Counted from the first letter of the stretch, positions 17,913 to 28,012 are shown. The stretch is 64,000 nucleotides of DNA from Deltaproteobacteria bacterium (GCA_002719955.1 PBFW01000071.1:231426-295425), one strand, 5' to 3'. The notes: generated by a model from the letters alone, not told the origin. Numbers and translations: made by a program.

Positions 17913-20675
17913 ATGAATTCGATGGCAGACCGAATCTCTCTGGGACGTTACTCGAGAGCGCTGATCGGCGTTCTCGTATTCGCGTTCGCGGCGCCCGCTT
18001 GGACGACGGGGCTAGATGTTCGGCCGGACAACACGGTCTGCGTCGCCTTCGATCGACCGGACACGGCCGCGGATATCTCGATCGAAATCGAGGACGTATT
18101 GGACACCGCCGATGTCCCGCTTTCGTGGCGCAATTCGCCCCTACCCGGTGAAGAGATGGTCTTCTTCATGGCAGAACGTCTGGGCCGGATTCTCCGCGTC
18201 GACCTTGGTACGGGGGGCTCCAGCGTCGTGGCCGACCTGCGCGGCCTCATCGACATCGACGATTCGGGTGGCGGGGAGGGGGGCCTGCTCGACATGGATC
18301 TGCATCCAAATTTCGGGATCGTCGGTGCTGTGGGGGAGGGCGAACTCTACGTTCACTACACGGCGCCCGGCAGCCCCAGCATCGTGTCGACGCTCGCCCG
18401 CGTGACGTCGACGGATGGGGGACTCAGCTTTTCGATCGTCTCGCTCGAGGTCCTCTACACCCTCCAGCAGATCAATGCGTTTCATAATGGCGGAAGCTTG
18501 TCTTTTGGTCCGGATGGCTACCTCTACGCCGGGTTCGGAGACGGGGGTGCGCCGCCGCAAGATCCCGTGTCCCAGGATCTGACCAACGCCTTCGGAACGA
18601 TCTTTCGCATAGACGTCAATCAGAGTGATTCCGGGGCCGGCACGCTCTATTCGATCCCGCCCACGAATCCATTTTTCGGAGGGGTCGGTGGCGCCCTTCC
18701 GGAGATCTACGCTTGGGGATTCCGCCAGCCCTATCGCCTGAGCTTCGATGCCTTGACCGGAGAGTTCTGGGTCGGTGATGTCGGCAAGGCCGACCGGGAG
18801 GAAGTCGATCGACTCGTGCTCGGTGGCAACTACGGATGGCCGATTCGTGAAGGCGCGCAATGTTTCGAAGGTTCGAGTTGTTCGTCCGAAGGACTCATTG
18901 ATCCAGTGGCCGAGTACGACCACAGCCAGGGCAACGCGATCATGGGTGGCTTCGTGTATCGCGGCGACGCCATTCCGGGTCTTCGGGGCATCTATCTCTA
19001 TGGCGATTTCTCGGGAAGACTATGGGGGCTCTTCGACGACGGGATGGGCGGGTTCAGCGAGGAGCTTCTCCTCACATTTTCCAACCAACTCTTCGGTTTT
19101 GGTCAGGGACGAGACGGAGAGGTCTATCTCCTGCAGAAGGACAAGGTCCGACGATTGGTTCCGGCCGCCGGGGGAGGAGGCGCGGCATTTCCTCAACTGA
19201 TTTCGGAGACCGGATGCGTCGATCCAGTCGACCCGACGCAGGTTTCGAGTCGCCTGATTCCCTTTGACGTTTCGGCGAAGCTCTACACCGATGGCGCGGG
19301 CAAGGATCGATGGCTCGGTCTCCCGAATGGCGTGAACGTTTCCGTGTTGCCCGATGGCGATTTCGCGTTTCCGATCGGAACGGTATTGCTCAAGAATTTT
19401 CGAGCGGGCAACCTGCTCGTCGAGACGCGATTGCTCATGCGCCACGCGGATGGGGGATGGGCTGGGTATAGCTATCAATGGGACGATGGGGAGAATGACG
19501 CGGCACTGCTGACCGGTGCCTTCCAACGCGATCTCGGCAGCCAGGTCTGGACCTACCCCTCACGCGCGCAGTGCATGCAGTGCCACACGATGGCCGCGAA
19601 CGAATCGCTTGGGCCAGAGATCGGACAGTTGAACCATCGCCTCGCTTATCCGGGCAGCGGTGAAATGCAGAATCAGCTGACGGTCTGGGATCAGATCGAC
19701 ATCTTCGGAGCGCCCCTGGCGGGCCCGGTTCACGCGCTGTCCCGTTTTCCGGATCCGGCCGATGAGAACGAAAATCTCGCGCTCCGGGCCCGCGCCTACC
19801 TGCACAGCAATTGCAGTGGTTGTCATCGGCTCGGGAGTGGCATCCCGACGGCTTTCGATCTTCGCTTCGACGTGCCATTCCAGTCAACGGGACTCTGCAA
19901 CGCGGATCCGCTCGATGGCGATCTCGGAGTGGTCGGTGCCAAGCTATTGGTTCCCGGTGACCCGTCGCTCAGTCTGGTGAGCCTGCGCCAGCATCGGGTC
20001 GGTCACGAGGTAATGCCGCCGATTGGACGAAGTCTCGTCGATCTCGTCGGGACGAGTGTGGTGGATGCCTGGATTTCCAGCGTGAAGGCCGATTGCTCGG
20101 GCCCCGACTCGGACGGCGACGTTCTGGTCGATGTCGCGGACAACTGTCCAGATCATGCGAATCCTCTCCAAGAAAATGGTGATGGCGACGGGGCGGGGGA
20201 TGCCTGCGATTTCGTGGATTATGCCGTGGCGGACGTGCGCGGGCCCGCGAACGGGTCCGCGGGAGAACTCGTAATGCTCGAAGCCGACCCGGTCAATCTC
20301 GGAACAGAGGATGGCGTCGGACCCACGCTGTCCGTGGGGCTCTACCTGTCCATCGACACCACGATCGATCCGGTGGTCGACGCATTCGTGGGGAGTTGTG
20401 TCGGGGCCGATCTTGCACAGGATTCGGTCGGCACGTGTGCGGCCCAGTTTCCCCTGCCCAGCGTGGCCGTCGACCCGGGCGGCACGCAGTATTTCTGGGG
20501 CGCTTGTGCGGACGCCCCGGATGGAACCGTCGAGAGATCGGAGTCGAATAATTGCGTGTCGGGTCAAGCGATCCTGGTCCCCGAGCCTGCTCGCGCGCCC
20601 GGTGGGGCGGTTGCTCTGCTCACGCTGGGCGTTGTCGTCTGGAGGCACCGACGACGCGGTTTGGCCTGCGGATAG
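17913..20675 (+). CDS. PQQ-type sugar dehydrogenase fused to dihaem cytochrome, TSP3, CARDB-like and PEP-CTERM-like tail
   Basis: I start at ATG 17913 (920 residues) because a signal peptide follows directly; a GTG at 17853 is in frame but adds a poor leader. The first 400 residues are a glucose/sorbosone dehydrogenase beta-propeller (FHNGGSLSFGPDGYLYAGFGDGG, WGFRQPYRLSFD, GGNYGWP). Two c-type haem sites follow, C554MQCH and C634SGCH, so electrons could pass within one polypeptide. Next come a thrombospondin type-3 calcium repeat (DSDGDVLVDVADNCPD), a CARDB-like beta domain, and a C-terminus reading VPEP, then a hydrophobic helix, then WRHRRR. That tail is the pattern of PEP-CTERM sorting signals, processed by an exosortase; no exosortase gene is in this window. 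The predicted role is periplasmic or surface oxidation of a sugar or alcohol. Confidence 0.87.
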   Translation: MNSMADRISLGRYSRALIGVLVFAFAAPAWTTGLDVRPDNTVCVAFDRPDTAADISIEIEDVLDTADVPLSWRNSPLPGEEMVFFMAERLGRILRVDLGTGGSSVVADLRGLIDIDDSGGGEGGLLDMDLHPNFGIVGAVGEGELYVHYTAPGSPSIVSTLARVTSTDGGLSFSIVSLEVLYTLQQINAFHNGGSLSFGPDGYLYAGFGDGGAPPQDPVSQDLTNAFGTIFRIDVNQSDSGAGTLYSIPPTNPFFGGVGGALPEIYAWGFRQPYRLSFDALTGEFWVGDVGKADREEVDRLVLGGNYGWPIREGAQCFEGSSCSSEGLIDPVAEYDHSQGNAIMGGFVYRGDAIPGLRGIYLYGDFSGRLWGLFDDGMGGFSEELLLTFSNQLFGFGQGRDGEVYLLQKDKVRRLVPAAGGGGAAFPQLISETGCVDPVDPTQVSSRLIPFDVSAKLYTDGAGKDRWLGLPNGVNVSVLPDGDFAFPIGTVLLKNFRAGNLLVETRLLMRHADGGWAGYSYQWDDGENDAALLTGAFQRDLGSQVWTYPSRAQCMQCHTMAANESLGPEIGQLNHRLAYPGSGEMQNQLTVWDQIDIFGAPLAGPVHALSRFPDPADENENLALRARAYLHSNCSGCHRLGSGIPTAFDLRFDVPFQSTGLCNADPLDGDLGVVGAKLLVPGDPSLSLVSLRQHRVGHEVMPPIGRSLVDLVGTSVVDAWISSVKADCSGPDSDGDVLVDVADNCPDHANPLQENGDGDGAGDACDFVDYAVADVRGPANGSAGELVMLEADPVNLGTEDGVGPTLSVGLYLSIDTTIDPVVDAFVGSCVGADLAQDSVGTCAAQFPLPSVAVDPGGTQYFWGACADAPDGTVERSESNNCVSGQAILVPEPARAPGGAVALLTLGVVVWRHRRRGLACG

Positions 20676-20799
20676 AAGATCCGGATCAGCGCTGGTAGGC
20701 ACCTGCGTCGGGGCGTCGCCCTTCGATTCCCTTCGACATCGGTTTCTGAGCTGTTCGTCGGATCGCCCGCGCCTACCATTGCGGAACTCGCGCTCGCCG

Positions 20800-21370
20800 C
20801 CGACAGATAGATATTGTGGTTGAATTTTGGCTTCGCGAATTCATGATTTTCAAAATAGGAGTTCTCGATCACGCAATCGTCGCAGGAGCCGAGCCAACCC
20901 TGATTTGGGCTGCTGGTGATCCGGCCATGCCTGAGGGCGATCCGATGATTCTTGCCGTCACTTCCTGCGGCGTGCTTGCGATTGGAACCGGCCACGTGCA
21001 CGCCCACCTTGAAGCGATCGATGCTGACATGGTAGAGATCGACGTTATCGATGTCGTTGGAAAGGAAGAAACCACATCCTTCGCCGCTGCCCCGGAGATC
21101 GAGGTTCATGAACGTGTAGTCCTCCTGATGTTTGGCGCGTCCCTTGTTGTCGAGAGCGAGGGCCGGCGCGCCCGATGCCGTGCGGATGATGGGTGCGCCC
21201 TCGTCGCTGCTCGCCCAGGAGGGCAGGTAATCACGCATGAGGCAGTGAATGCCCGACTGACCAGGAGGGTTGATCTATCGATAGCCGCCTTCCTACAGAA
21301 AGGATCCGCCCCGTAGAATCACGCCCTGGCCTGCAATCGCGATCCGCTCCATCGCCACAGTCACAGAAAT
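20800..21370 (-). pseudogene. Decayed fragment of a parallel beta-helix protein
   Basis: On the minus strand one frame reads continuously like a beta-helix protein across two TAG stops: IAIAGQGVILRGGSFL, stop, EGGYR, stop, INPPGQSGIHCLMRDYLPSW, then on through GAPIIRTASGAP, DYTFMNLDLRGSG, NVDLYHVSIDRFKVGVHV, GRITSSPNQGWLGSCDDC and VIENSYFENHEF to NHNIYLS. This is the order expected at the start of a lyase-like beta-helix domain. There is no signal peptide upstream, and similarity fades after NIYLS. I read it as a gene that lost both ends and gained stops. A shorter live gene starting at the internal ATG (21238) cannot be excluded, but its C-terminal part looks random and would run into the 3' end of the dehydrogenase gene. 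Confidence 0.65.
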
Positions 21371-21960
21371 GCTGGACACGATCGCTCGGAGGGTCCTGTG
21401 GCACCTCGGAGCAGACCTTGGGCATGGGGAGGTAAGAGGGGGCGGGAGATGCGGAGGGAGGAGGACGATCCCCGGATGGGTGCTTCTCATCCGGGCTCGA
21501 CTCGGTGGCCGTTCGGGCATAGCAGGCTCGGGCGGTGCGGCTCTGCCCGATTCCGAGTGGTCCGGAACGGACCCCAGGCCGATCGAGGCGATCGGCCTGC
21601 GCTGTTGTTCTTCGTCGGGTCGAGGGGATGATTCCCGCTTGCCGATCAAGTGTAAGGCGCGATCGGTCGATCCGGTGCTGGTGGGGAGGTGTCGGCCGAG
21701 TCAGCTGACCGCGTTGTGCGGACGGCACCGGAGAAGGGTTGCCTCGAGCGCGCTCGTTTCCGTGAAGAACTGAATTCCGAGCGTTGAACTTCGGACTTCG
21801 GCCGGAGTCTGCGCTCGTCCGATAGAGACGTGGGCCGGTGGTTGTCCTGGTGGCTCCTGTTCGCGTACGATTGCACGACTGCTCTGAGGTCGAGCGCCTA
21901 GCCGCCGTGCAATCGGCGGAAATGTCTGTGGCGTTTTATTCCCGGGAGATCTGGATTTCG
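21371..21960. other. Stretch with no recognisable gene
   Basis: Several open frames exist on both strands, but none shows a known motif, a good start site or protein-like composition; most are rich in R, P and S, as random high-GC frames are. The leader of the membrane protein gene that follows must lie in the right part. Confidence 0.5.
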
Positions 21961-22941
21961 ATGCCCGAGAGTCCTCCGAAAATATTGTTCGTGGCCACCC
22001 TGCTTTTCGGGCTCGCCGCATTCCTGACGACTCCGTCGCTCTTGATCGCTCTGGGGCCATTGCGATCCAGTCTTGCTTCGCACAATGAGCTGACGCGGAA
22101 TACGGCCGAACTCACGGTTCTCGGATTCCGGGTTCTCTGCCTGGTGGCCGCCCTGCTCATGACGATGATGTTGGTTCGTTGGCGGGTTTTCATCCACAGC
22201 CGGGCCATTCAGACGCTCGCGGAACATCCGGTTTCCCCGACGGAGAGCGCGTTCCTTTCGAGGATCGGGAATGGGTCTCTCTGGCTCGTGGGGGCAATGA
22301 CCCTGATCGCGGTCGGCTATCTCGCGCTTTCACCGAATTGGGTTTCCACCGCAGTTCAGAAGTGGATCGCGAGTGAGAGCGGCATTGTCGAACGGGGGAC
22401 CGCGCTGATCTTCCTGATTAGCAGCGGGCTTGCCTTTTTCGTCGTGAGTCGGCTGAGGCATCGAATTTGCGATGGTGCCGATATTCGCCGGATTCTCTGG
22501 CTGAGTCTTCTCGGACTCTTCTTCTTCGTGTGTTTCGGAGAGGAACTCAGTTGGGGGCAGCGGATCCTTGGAATCGAAACGCTCGAATCGATGAAGGGCA
22601 TCAATGTGCAGGACGAGAATAATCTGCACAACATGATGGGGTATCTGGCGGACCACCTGTTCATTCTCGGCGTTTTCGTCTACGGCTCGATCTTGCCCAT
22701 GCTCGGTGCCAGAGTCGTCTTTTTCCGGCGGGCGTGGCATTGGATCGGTCTACCGATCGCGTCTCTTGGTCTGGCGATTGGTTTTGCTCTGGCTTCCGGC
22801 ATCCACGAGTGGACGATCTATCGATTCCTGCCAGAGGCGGAATTGCGGGCGGCCGAGGTGCGCGAATTGCTGGCGGGATGCTGTTTCCTGCTCTTGATGA
22901 TCGAGAGTTGGACGATTTCTGGCCAGGAGCGGGGTGCATAG
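21961..22941 (+). CDS. Conserved-type polytopic membrane protein, function unknown
   Basis: I use the ATG at 21961 (326 residues) instead of an in-frame start at 21838, because the first hydrophobic helix begins right after it. About eight hydrophobic segments are visible. Between the central helices lies the strongly polar motif GEELSWGQRILGIETLESMK, followed by NVQDENNLHNMMG. EE(L/I)SWGQRI with N-x-Q-x-E-N-N-x-H-N is a pattern I remember from uncharacterised bacterial inner-membrane proteins; the acidic pair and the histidine could bind metal. No partner gene makes its role clear: a pseudogene lies upstream and a permease fusion downstream. I do not assign a function. Confidence 0.72.
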   Translation: MPESPPKILFVATLLFGLAAFLTTPSLLIALGPLRSSLASHNELTRNTAELTVLGFRVLCLVAALLMTMMLVRWRVFIHSRAIQTLAEHPVSPTESAFLSRIGNGSLWLVGAMTLIAVGYLALSPNWVSTAVQKWIASESGIVERGTALIFLISSGLAFFVVSRLRHRICDGADIRRILWLSLLGLFFFVCFGEELSWGQRILGIETLESMKGINVQDENNLHNMMGYLADHLFILGVFVYGSILPMLGARVVFFRRAWHWIGLPIASLGLAIGFALASGIHEWTIYRFLPEAELRAAEVRELLAGCCFLLLMIESWTISGQERGA

Positions 22942-23229
22942 CCACAACGCGGAAGCCCCTGTCGCGTCGATTGACGGGTTCTCCGGGTTTACCCGCGCTG
23001 CAACGGTTGGCTGTTGATTCGCGTGTCAAGAGGCGCGGCCGAACCTCCGATATCCTGGGTGGAAGCTCCATGGATCCGCCCCCCTTTTCTTCCCCAACAG
23101 AGCCGGCGAAATGCCTGCGCCCTCGATAGTGGATCTTGCTCGATCGCTTCCGGGTTTTGTGTGTGAGCCGCCCACCAGAGTGGCCCATTATGGTGCCGGT
23201 TCCGTGCTGTCCGAGGATGACTGAAAGAG

Positions 23230-26200
23230 ATGCGAAACAAACGGCTGATAGTGATCCTTGTCGCGATCACATTGATCGCCGGCTATTTCTGGTCGCAATC
23301 GCGCATTCCGGACCTGAATGTCAAAGCGGACATGGGCGATGAGATCAACCTCGACGACCCGCTCTCCTTCGATGCGATTCTGATTCCGGAGAAGAATGCT
23401 CCGCTTCTGGTCAAGGTTGCGTACTCGACTGTCAACTGGGCCTACACGAACCGCAAGGGAATGATTTTCGGCGTCACGATTGGTGCGGCGCTGATGGGGC
23501 TGTTCTCGATCTTGTCGAGACGAAGCTACAAGAGTGCCATCCTGAATAGCAGTATCGGTGTTCTCGTTGGTGCACCCCTGGGCGTGTGCGTCAACTGCGC
23601 GACTCCGATCGCCCAGGGAATCTATTCGGCGGGCGCTCGTCTCGAGATGGCTCTTGCGACGATGATGAGTTCACCAACGCTCAATATCATCGTCCTGACG
23701 ATGCTCTTCTCGCTTTTTCCGCCCTATATGGTGGCGATCAAGCTCGGCCTCACGCTGGGTTTCCTGATTCTTGGCCTCCCCCTCTTGAGTCGATTTTTTG
23801 TCGATGAGGGGGCGCTGACGATCTCGGAAGAATCCTGTCCCATCGATCTCAATCCCGTCGATTACGATCCGGACGAGTCATGGTGGGCCGCGCTCCGATG
23901 GACCCTGCGCAGTTATTTCGAAAATCTGTGGTGGGTGGTTCGGCGCACCGTTCCGCTGATGTTCGTGGCCGGGGCCATCGGTTCGCTGGCCGTACATGCG
24001 CTGCCCTGGGATGCGGTCGCGGGTCTCTTCGAGGATCACGGTGGCCGAATCTATGATTTCCTGGGAGATTTCGGCGTCGCGTTGGTGGGACTCTCGATCG
24101 TTGCCTCGCTGGGCATCTTCCTGCCCGTCCCGATGACCTTCGATCTGTTGATCGTCGCCATTCTGATGGCCGCGGGCATGCCCGTTCACTACGCGATGGC
24201 GTTGCTCTTCACATTGGGGATCTTCAGCGTCTACGCGTTCACGGTCGTGTGGAACGATATGTCGCGTCGGGCAGCGATCATGGTGCCTGCAGCGCTGGTG
24301 TTATTGGGTGTACTGGCCGGAGTCGGCGCGTTGGAATTCGACGAGATGGATCGGGAGCGCCAGACCGGCGTATTGCTCCAGGCCCTCGGCAGCGAACTCG
24401 AGGTCTCCGAGCCGGTCGATGAGGGCCCCACCCGCACCTATGCAGAGTTGCAGCCAGAGTTGATGGACGGCCAGCGCGCCGCATCATTGGTCACCGATCT
24501 GCATGCCGAGGGGATCACGATCCACAGAACTCCCTTCGCGGATCCCAGGACGGACGCAGCGGCGAGCCTCTTCGAACGTTCCGAGGGCATGGCCCACGGG
24601 ATCGAAGAACCCTATGCCTTCGATCTCGCGAGCATGATGCGACCCTACATGTTCCATGCGGGCATCGCCTCGGGCGATATCCACGGTGATGGCTGGGACG
24701 ATATAGTCATGACCTCCAGGACTCGCGGGATTTCGCTCTACGCGAATCTCAAGGGGCGATTCGTGGGGCAGTCGCTCGATCTGCCTGAGATCGAGGACGC
24801 CTTCGTGACGCAGGTCGCGCTGGTGGATCTCGATGATGATGGCTCATTGGATCTCGTGATCACCACTTACATGAAGGGCAATTTCGTCGTCTACAACCAT
24901 CACGGGGAGTTCCTGCCCGAGAATCTGCGCGTTCTGCCCAACGTCGATCCCGTGCGCAGCATGACGGCCAGCCTGAGCTTTGGAGATCTCGATGGAGATG
25001 GAGACCTCGAGATTGCCGTAGGCAATGTCGCCCCGTTCAACTCACAGCCCGCGGGTCAGAATCTCGTTCTCTATCCGGAAGGTCGCGAATACGAGGTCCG
25101 ACCTCTCGATGAAATTTCGGGGAGCACGCTCAGCAGCCTTTTTTCGGATATCAACGACGATGGCTATCTCGATCTGATGATCGGAAACGAGGGGAAGCCC
25201 AGCGCGTTCTATCTGGGAGACGGAACGGGCGACCTCCAACGGGTGCTGCGCTCGGACGGGCTGGTTCCCTATACACCGATGCGGACGATGAGCGTGACGT
25301 CAGCGGATGTGAACAACGATCTCAAGCCGGAGATGTATCTCGGGCAGATCACGGGCTTCGCGACACAGAGCGCCCATTTGCGAACGCGACCCGTCGAAGA
25401 TCTCTGTGCGGAATTGAGCGATGGGCTGCGCGAACGATGTGAAAAGGACGTGGCCACCTTTCAGGTCGTTCGGCGAAGCGGTCGAGCGCGCGACGCGCGT
25501 CGCTGCGCAACATTGGAGCAGCCTGGGGATCGAGATGCCTGCTACGCCTATCACGCATTGAATAGAGCCAAGTGGCGCAAAGAAGAGGGTCCATGCGACC
25601 ATCTGCCCGAGCGCTGGTCCGGCGTTGAATTGCGTTGTCGCGGACTCTTCGCGGGGCAGCTCTCGTATTCCGAGGCAAAGACCGCAGAGGCCATCCCGTC
25701 GATCACGAACGATAATGTGCTGCTCATGGCGGATCAGAAAGGCAATTTTGCGGATCATGCCGAGGAACTCGGTGTGATCCTGGCTGGCTGGACCTGGAAC
25801 GCAAAATTTGCAGACCTCGATCACGATGAATGGGTCGATCTCTATGTGGCCAACGGCCTCTTCTTCAGCAAGACCCGCGAATCCAACTACCTCTACTTGA
25901 ATCAGGAGGGGAAGGGGTTTGCGGACGCGACCGTCGAGTCGGGCGCGGAAGGCTATTTCCCGACGAGCGCCTACACGTATATCGATTTCGACAACGACGG
26001 CGATCTCGACATCATCACGATGCCGCTCCATGGGCCGGTATGGGTGTACGAGAATGGCTCATCGAATTCGAACTCGGTCACCTTCTCGCTGCGGGATCAT
26101 CGGGGGAATCGTTTTGGCCTCGGCACGAAAATCGTGATTCGCTACGGCGACGGGCGTAAGCAGATGCGGGAGATTCAATCGGGTGGGGGATTCACGTCCT

Positions 26201-26409
26201 TCGATGCGCCTTTCGCTCATTTTGGACTCGGTGAGTTCGACGGCGTGGAAGAAGTCGAGATTCGTTGGTCGACGGGGGAAAAGAGCGTGATGCGGGGGGA
26301 TTTCGAGGCGGGTTCGCGTTATCGGATTACGCGCGCGGCCAGCGAGGGATCCTCCGTTGCGGGACCGGTCGTGATGCGGAGTCCATCTCGATTTCCCGGT
26401 TTGTCATAG
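23230..26409 (+). CDS. Permease (ArsP/DUF318-like) fused to VCBS propeller and ASPIC/UnbV domain
   Basis: The protein has 1059 residues. Residues about 1-380 form a multi-helix permease with the motif APLGVCVNCATPIAQGIYSAG and then MMSSPTLNIIVL, which resembles the DUF318/ArsP_1 permeases that move arsenicals or other small solutes; the two cysteines in CVNC are notable. After the last helix (about 360) the chain becomes soluble. From residue 478 there are about seven FG-GAP/VCBS blades with calcium loops such as DLDDDGSLDL, DLDGDGDLEI, DINDDGYLDL and DFDNDGDLDI. The end (from about residue 950) is a CRTAC1/UnbV-type ASPIC domain (HRGNRFGLGTKI, EEVEIRWSTGEK). Permease and extracellular propeller are usually separate proteins. 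The substrate is unknown. The gene stands alone, with 288 bases upstream; the ATG at 23230 directly precedes a hydrophobic helix. Confidence 0.85.
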   Translation: MRNKRLIVILVAITLIAGYFWSQSRIPDLNVKADMGDEINLDDPLSFDAILIPEKNAPLLVKVAYSTVNWAYTNRKGMIFGVTIGAALMGLFSILSRRSYKSAILNSSIGVLVGAPLGVCVNCATPIAQGIYSAGARLEMALATMMSSPTLNIIVLTMLFSLFPPYMVAIKLGLTLGFLILGLPLLSRFFVDEGALTISEESCPIDLNPVDYDPDESWWAALRWTLRSYFENLWWVVRRTVPLMFVAGAIGSLAVHALPWDAVAGLFEDHGGRIYDFLGDFGVALVGLSIVASLGIFLPVPMTFDLLIVAILMAAGMPVHYAMALLFTLGIFSVYAFTVVWNDMSRRAAIMVPAALVLLGVLAGVGALEFDEMDRERQTGVLLQALGSELEVSEPVDEGPTRTYAELQPELMDGQRAASLVTDLHAEGITIHRTPFADPRTDAAASLFERSEGMAHGIEEPYAFDLASMMRPYMFHAGIASGDIHGDGWDDIVMTSRTRGISLYANLKGRFVGQSLDLPEIEDAFVTQVALVDLDDDGSLDLVITTYMKGNFVVYNHHGEFLPENLRVLPNVDPVRSMTASLSFGDLDGDGDLEIAVGNVAPFNSQPAGQNLVLYPEGREYEVRPLDEISGSTLSSLFSDINDDGYLDLMIGNEGKPSAFYLGDGTGDLQRVLRSDGLVPYTPMRTMSVTSADVNNDLKPEMYLGQITGFATQSAHLRTRPVEDLCAELSDGLRERCEKDVATFQVVRRSGRARDARRCATLEQPGDRDACYAYHALNRAKWRKEEGPCDHLPERWSGVELRCRGLFAGQLSYSEAKTAEAIPSITNDNVLLMADQKGNFADHAEELGVILAGWTWNAKFADLDHDEWVDLYVANGLFFSKTRESNYLYLNQEGKGFADATVESGAEGYFPTSAYTYIDFDNDGDLDIITMPLHGPVWVYENGSSNSNSVTFSLRDHRGNRFGLGTKIVIRYGDGRKQMREIQSGGGFTSFDAPFAHFGLGEFDGVEEVEIRWSTGEKSVMRGDFEAGSRYRITRAASEGSSVAGPVVMRSPSRFPGLS

Positions 26410-26466
26410 AATCCGTGTCACTCGATCGAGCACTTTGGGTGATTTCTCGATCGCGAGTGGAACGCT

Positions 26467-27258
26467 ATGTGGGTTGAATGGGGAGGCTTGAAATTGGGTC
26501 CGCTCGAGTCGCAGAGGGTCGTGATCGAAGGGCTTCCGGTCGTGCGGATGTGCGAGGCTCAGGTCGTCGACAAGATTTTTGGGGACCTCAGCGCCGGTCG
26601 CGGTGGATGGATCGTCACGGCGAATTTGGACTTCATGCAGCGCGCGAGCGAAGATCCTGGGGCGCGCGATCTCTATTCCGGTGCGGACCTGATCGTGGCG
26701 GACGGAGCCCCGCTTCTCTGGGCGGCCCGCCTGATGGGCTGCCCGCTCCCGGAACGTGTGGCCGGATCTGATCTCGTCTGGGTTTTGGCTGAAAGGGCGG
26801 CGCTGGAGAACCGGAGCCTCTATCTGCTCGGGGGCGACGGGGAGGATGCATCGGCGGCCGCCGAGGAGCTCAGGCGTCGCTTTCCCCGGCTGAAGATCGC
26901 CGGCGTTTCCAGCCCCTGGCTCTCCCTGCCCCCCACGGCTGCAGAGTTGGCAGCCGTTTGCGAGGAAGTGGTCGCCGCCCAGCCGGATCTGGTCTATGCG
27001 GGCTTCGGTTCGCCCAAGCAGGAGTTGGTGATCGAAGCGCTACGGAGCGATCTGCCCTCCGCATGGCTGATGGGTTGTGGAATCAGCCTCGGCTTCGTCG
27101 CGGGAACCGTACCTCGGGCCCCGCGCTGGATGCAGAAGTCCGGGGTCGAGTGGGTTCATCGGATGTGGACGGAGCCCCGTCGGCTGGGTCCCCGCTACAT
27201 GCGAAATATCCCCTATGCGATCCGGCTCCTCTGGAACGCCCGGTCGCGCGAATCATGA
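26467..27258 (+). CDS. WecG/TagA/CpsF family glycosyltransferase
   Basis: This 263-residue cytoplasmic protein belongs to glycosyltransferase family 26. It transfers a sugar such as N-acetylmannosaminuronic acid or N-acetylmannosamine to a lipid-linked acceptor during exopolysaccharide, ECA or teichoic-acid synthesis. Recognisable parts are TANLDFMQRASEDP, YSGADLIVADGAPLLWAARL, LYLLGGDGEDASAAAEEL, PDLVYAGFGSPKQE and a C-terminal WVHRMWTEPRRLGPRYMRN. The ATG at 26467 gives the expected family length. It is convergent with the huge PKD gene downstream. The actual donor sugar cannot be read from the sequence. Confidence 0.92.
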   Translation: MWVEWGGLKLGPLESQRVVIEGLPVVRMCEAQVVDKIFGDLSAGRGGWIVTANLDFMQRASEDPGARDLYSGADLIVADGAPLLWAARLMGCPLPERVAGSDLVWVLAERAALENRSLYLLGGDGEDASAAAEELRRRFPRLKIAGVSSPWLSLPPTAAELAAVCEEVVAAQPDLVYAGFGSPKQELVIEALRSDLPSAWLMGCGISLGFVAGTVPRAPRWMQKSGVEWVHRMWTEPRRLGPRYMRNIPYAIRLLWNARSRES

Positions 27259-27355
27259 CCGGCGAGATCTGAGAGGAACGCGGCCACAATCGCTTCTGAG
27301 CACGAAGATCGGCAAGCCCGATCCCCGCCCGGATACATCCGCTCTCGTCGCGGGG

Positions 27356-28012
27356 CTAGGATCCGTCTGCGCCGATCGACAGGCTGAACGTCACGCTCTG
27401 TTGCGGGCTGGAAAGCAGGCTGGTCCAGGTGGCCGCACTCGAGGCGGTGGGTACATCGATCGCCGCTCCACCGGAGACGGGGCCCGAGCCGCCGTCCGCG
27501 CTCTCGAGCAGCCAGAGTTCGCTGGCCATGCCGCTCGGGAAGCCGACCCCCTCTGTGATCTGACCCGAATTGCTGCACGTGAAACGCATCACGAGGCTGT
27601 TCTCAGCGGGAACGTTGTCGAGCGCGGGGGATACGGGGCTATCGCTTCTCTCCCGGGTCGAGGTGTTGAGTTCTGCGATCGGCGAGGCCGCATCGTGTCC
27701 CTCGATCAGGATGACGCCGCTCTGGGATTGCTGATTGATAGTGGTCGCGAACGAGTAGCTGGTGGTGCTCTCGTCCGAAACATCCGCCTGTTTCGTGCAC
27801 AGTCCGCCCAGGACGCCGCTCGACTGATGAGTGGCGGTGACGAGTTCCGTCCAGTCGGTGGGACAGGACAGAGTGGTCGAACCCCCGCCATCCACACAGA
27901 TATGCGCAACCATCAGGTCCCCTGCCGCGATCGGTAGGGTCCCGACACTGAGCGTGTGGCTCGTGGTGTTCGAGGATTCGGAAGAGGTCTCGTGGGCCAC
28001 ATAGGAGACGCC
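27356..28012 (-). repeat. Cassette copy 3 within the giant PKD protein
   Basis: Third copy of the cassette. It opens with SYVAHETSSESSNTTSH, includes GDLMVAHICVDGGG and SQSGVILIEGHD, and closes the protein with QQSVTFSLSIG. It follows PKD repeats 7 and 8. Confidence 0.75.

Noticed and set aside
20564..21238. A 224-residue minus-strand reading frame as a working gene
   Set aside because: It starts inside a beta-helix domain whose earlier part is interrupted by two stops in the same frame, and its end overlaps the 3' end of a real gene; it is better explained as a pseudogene.
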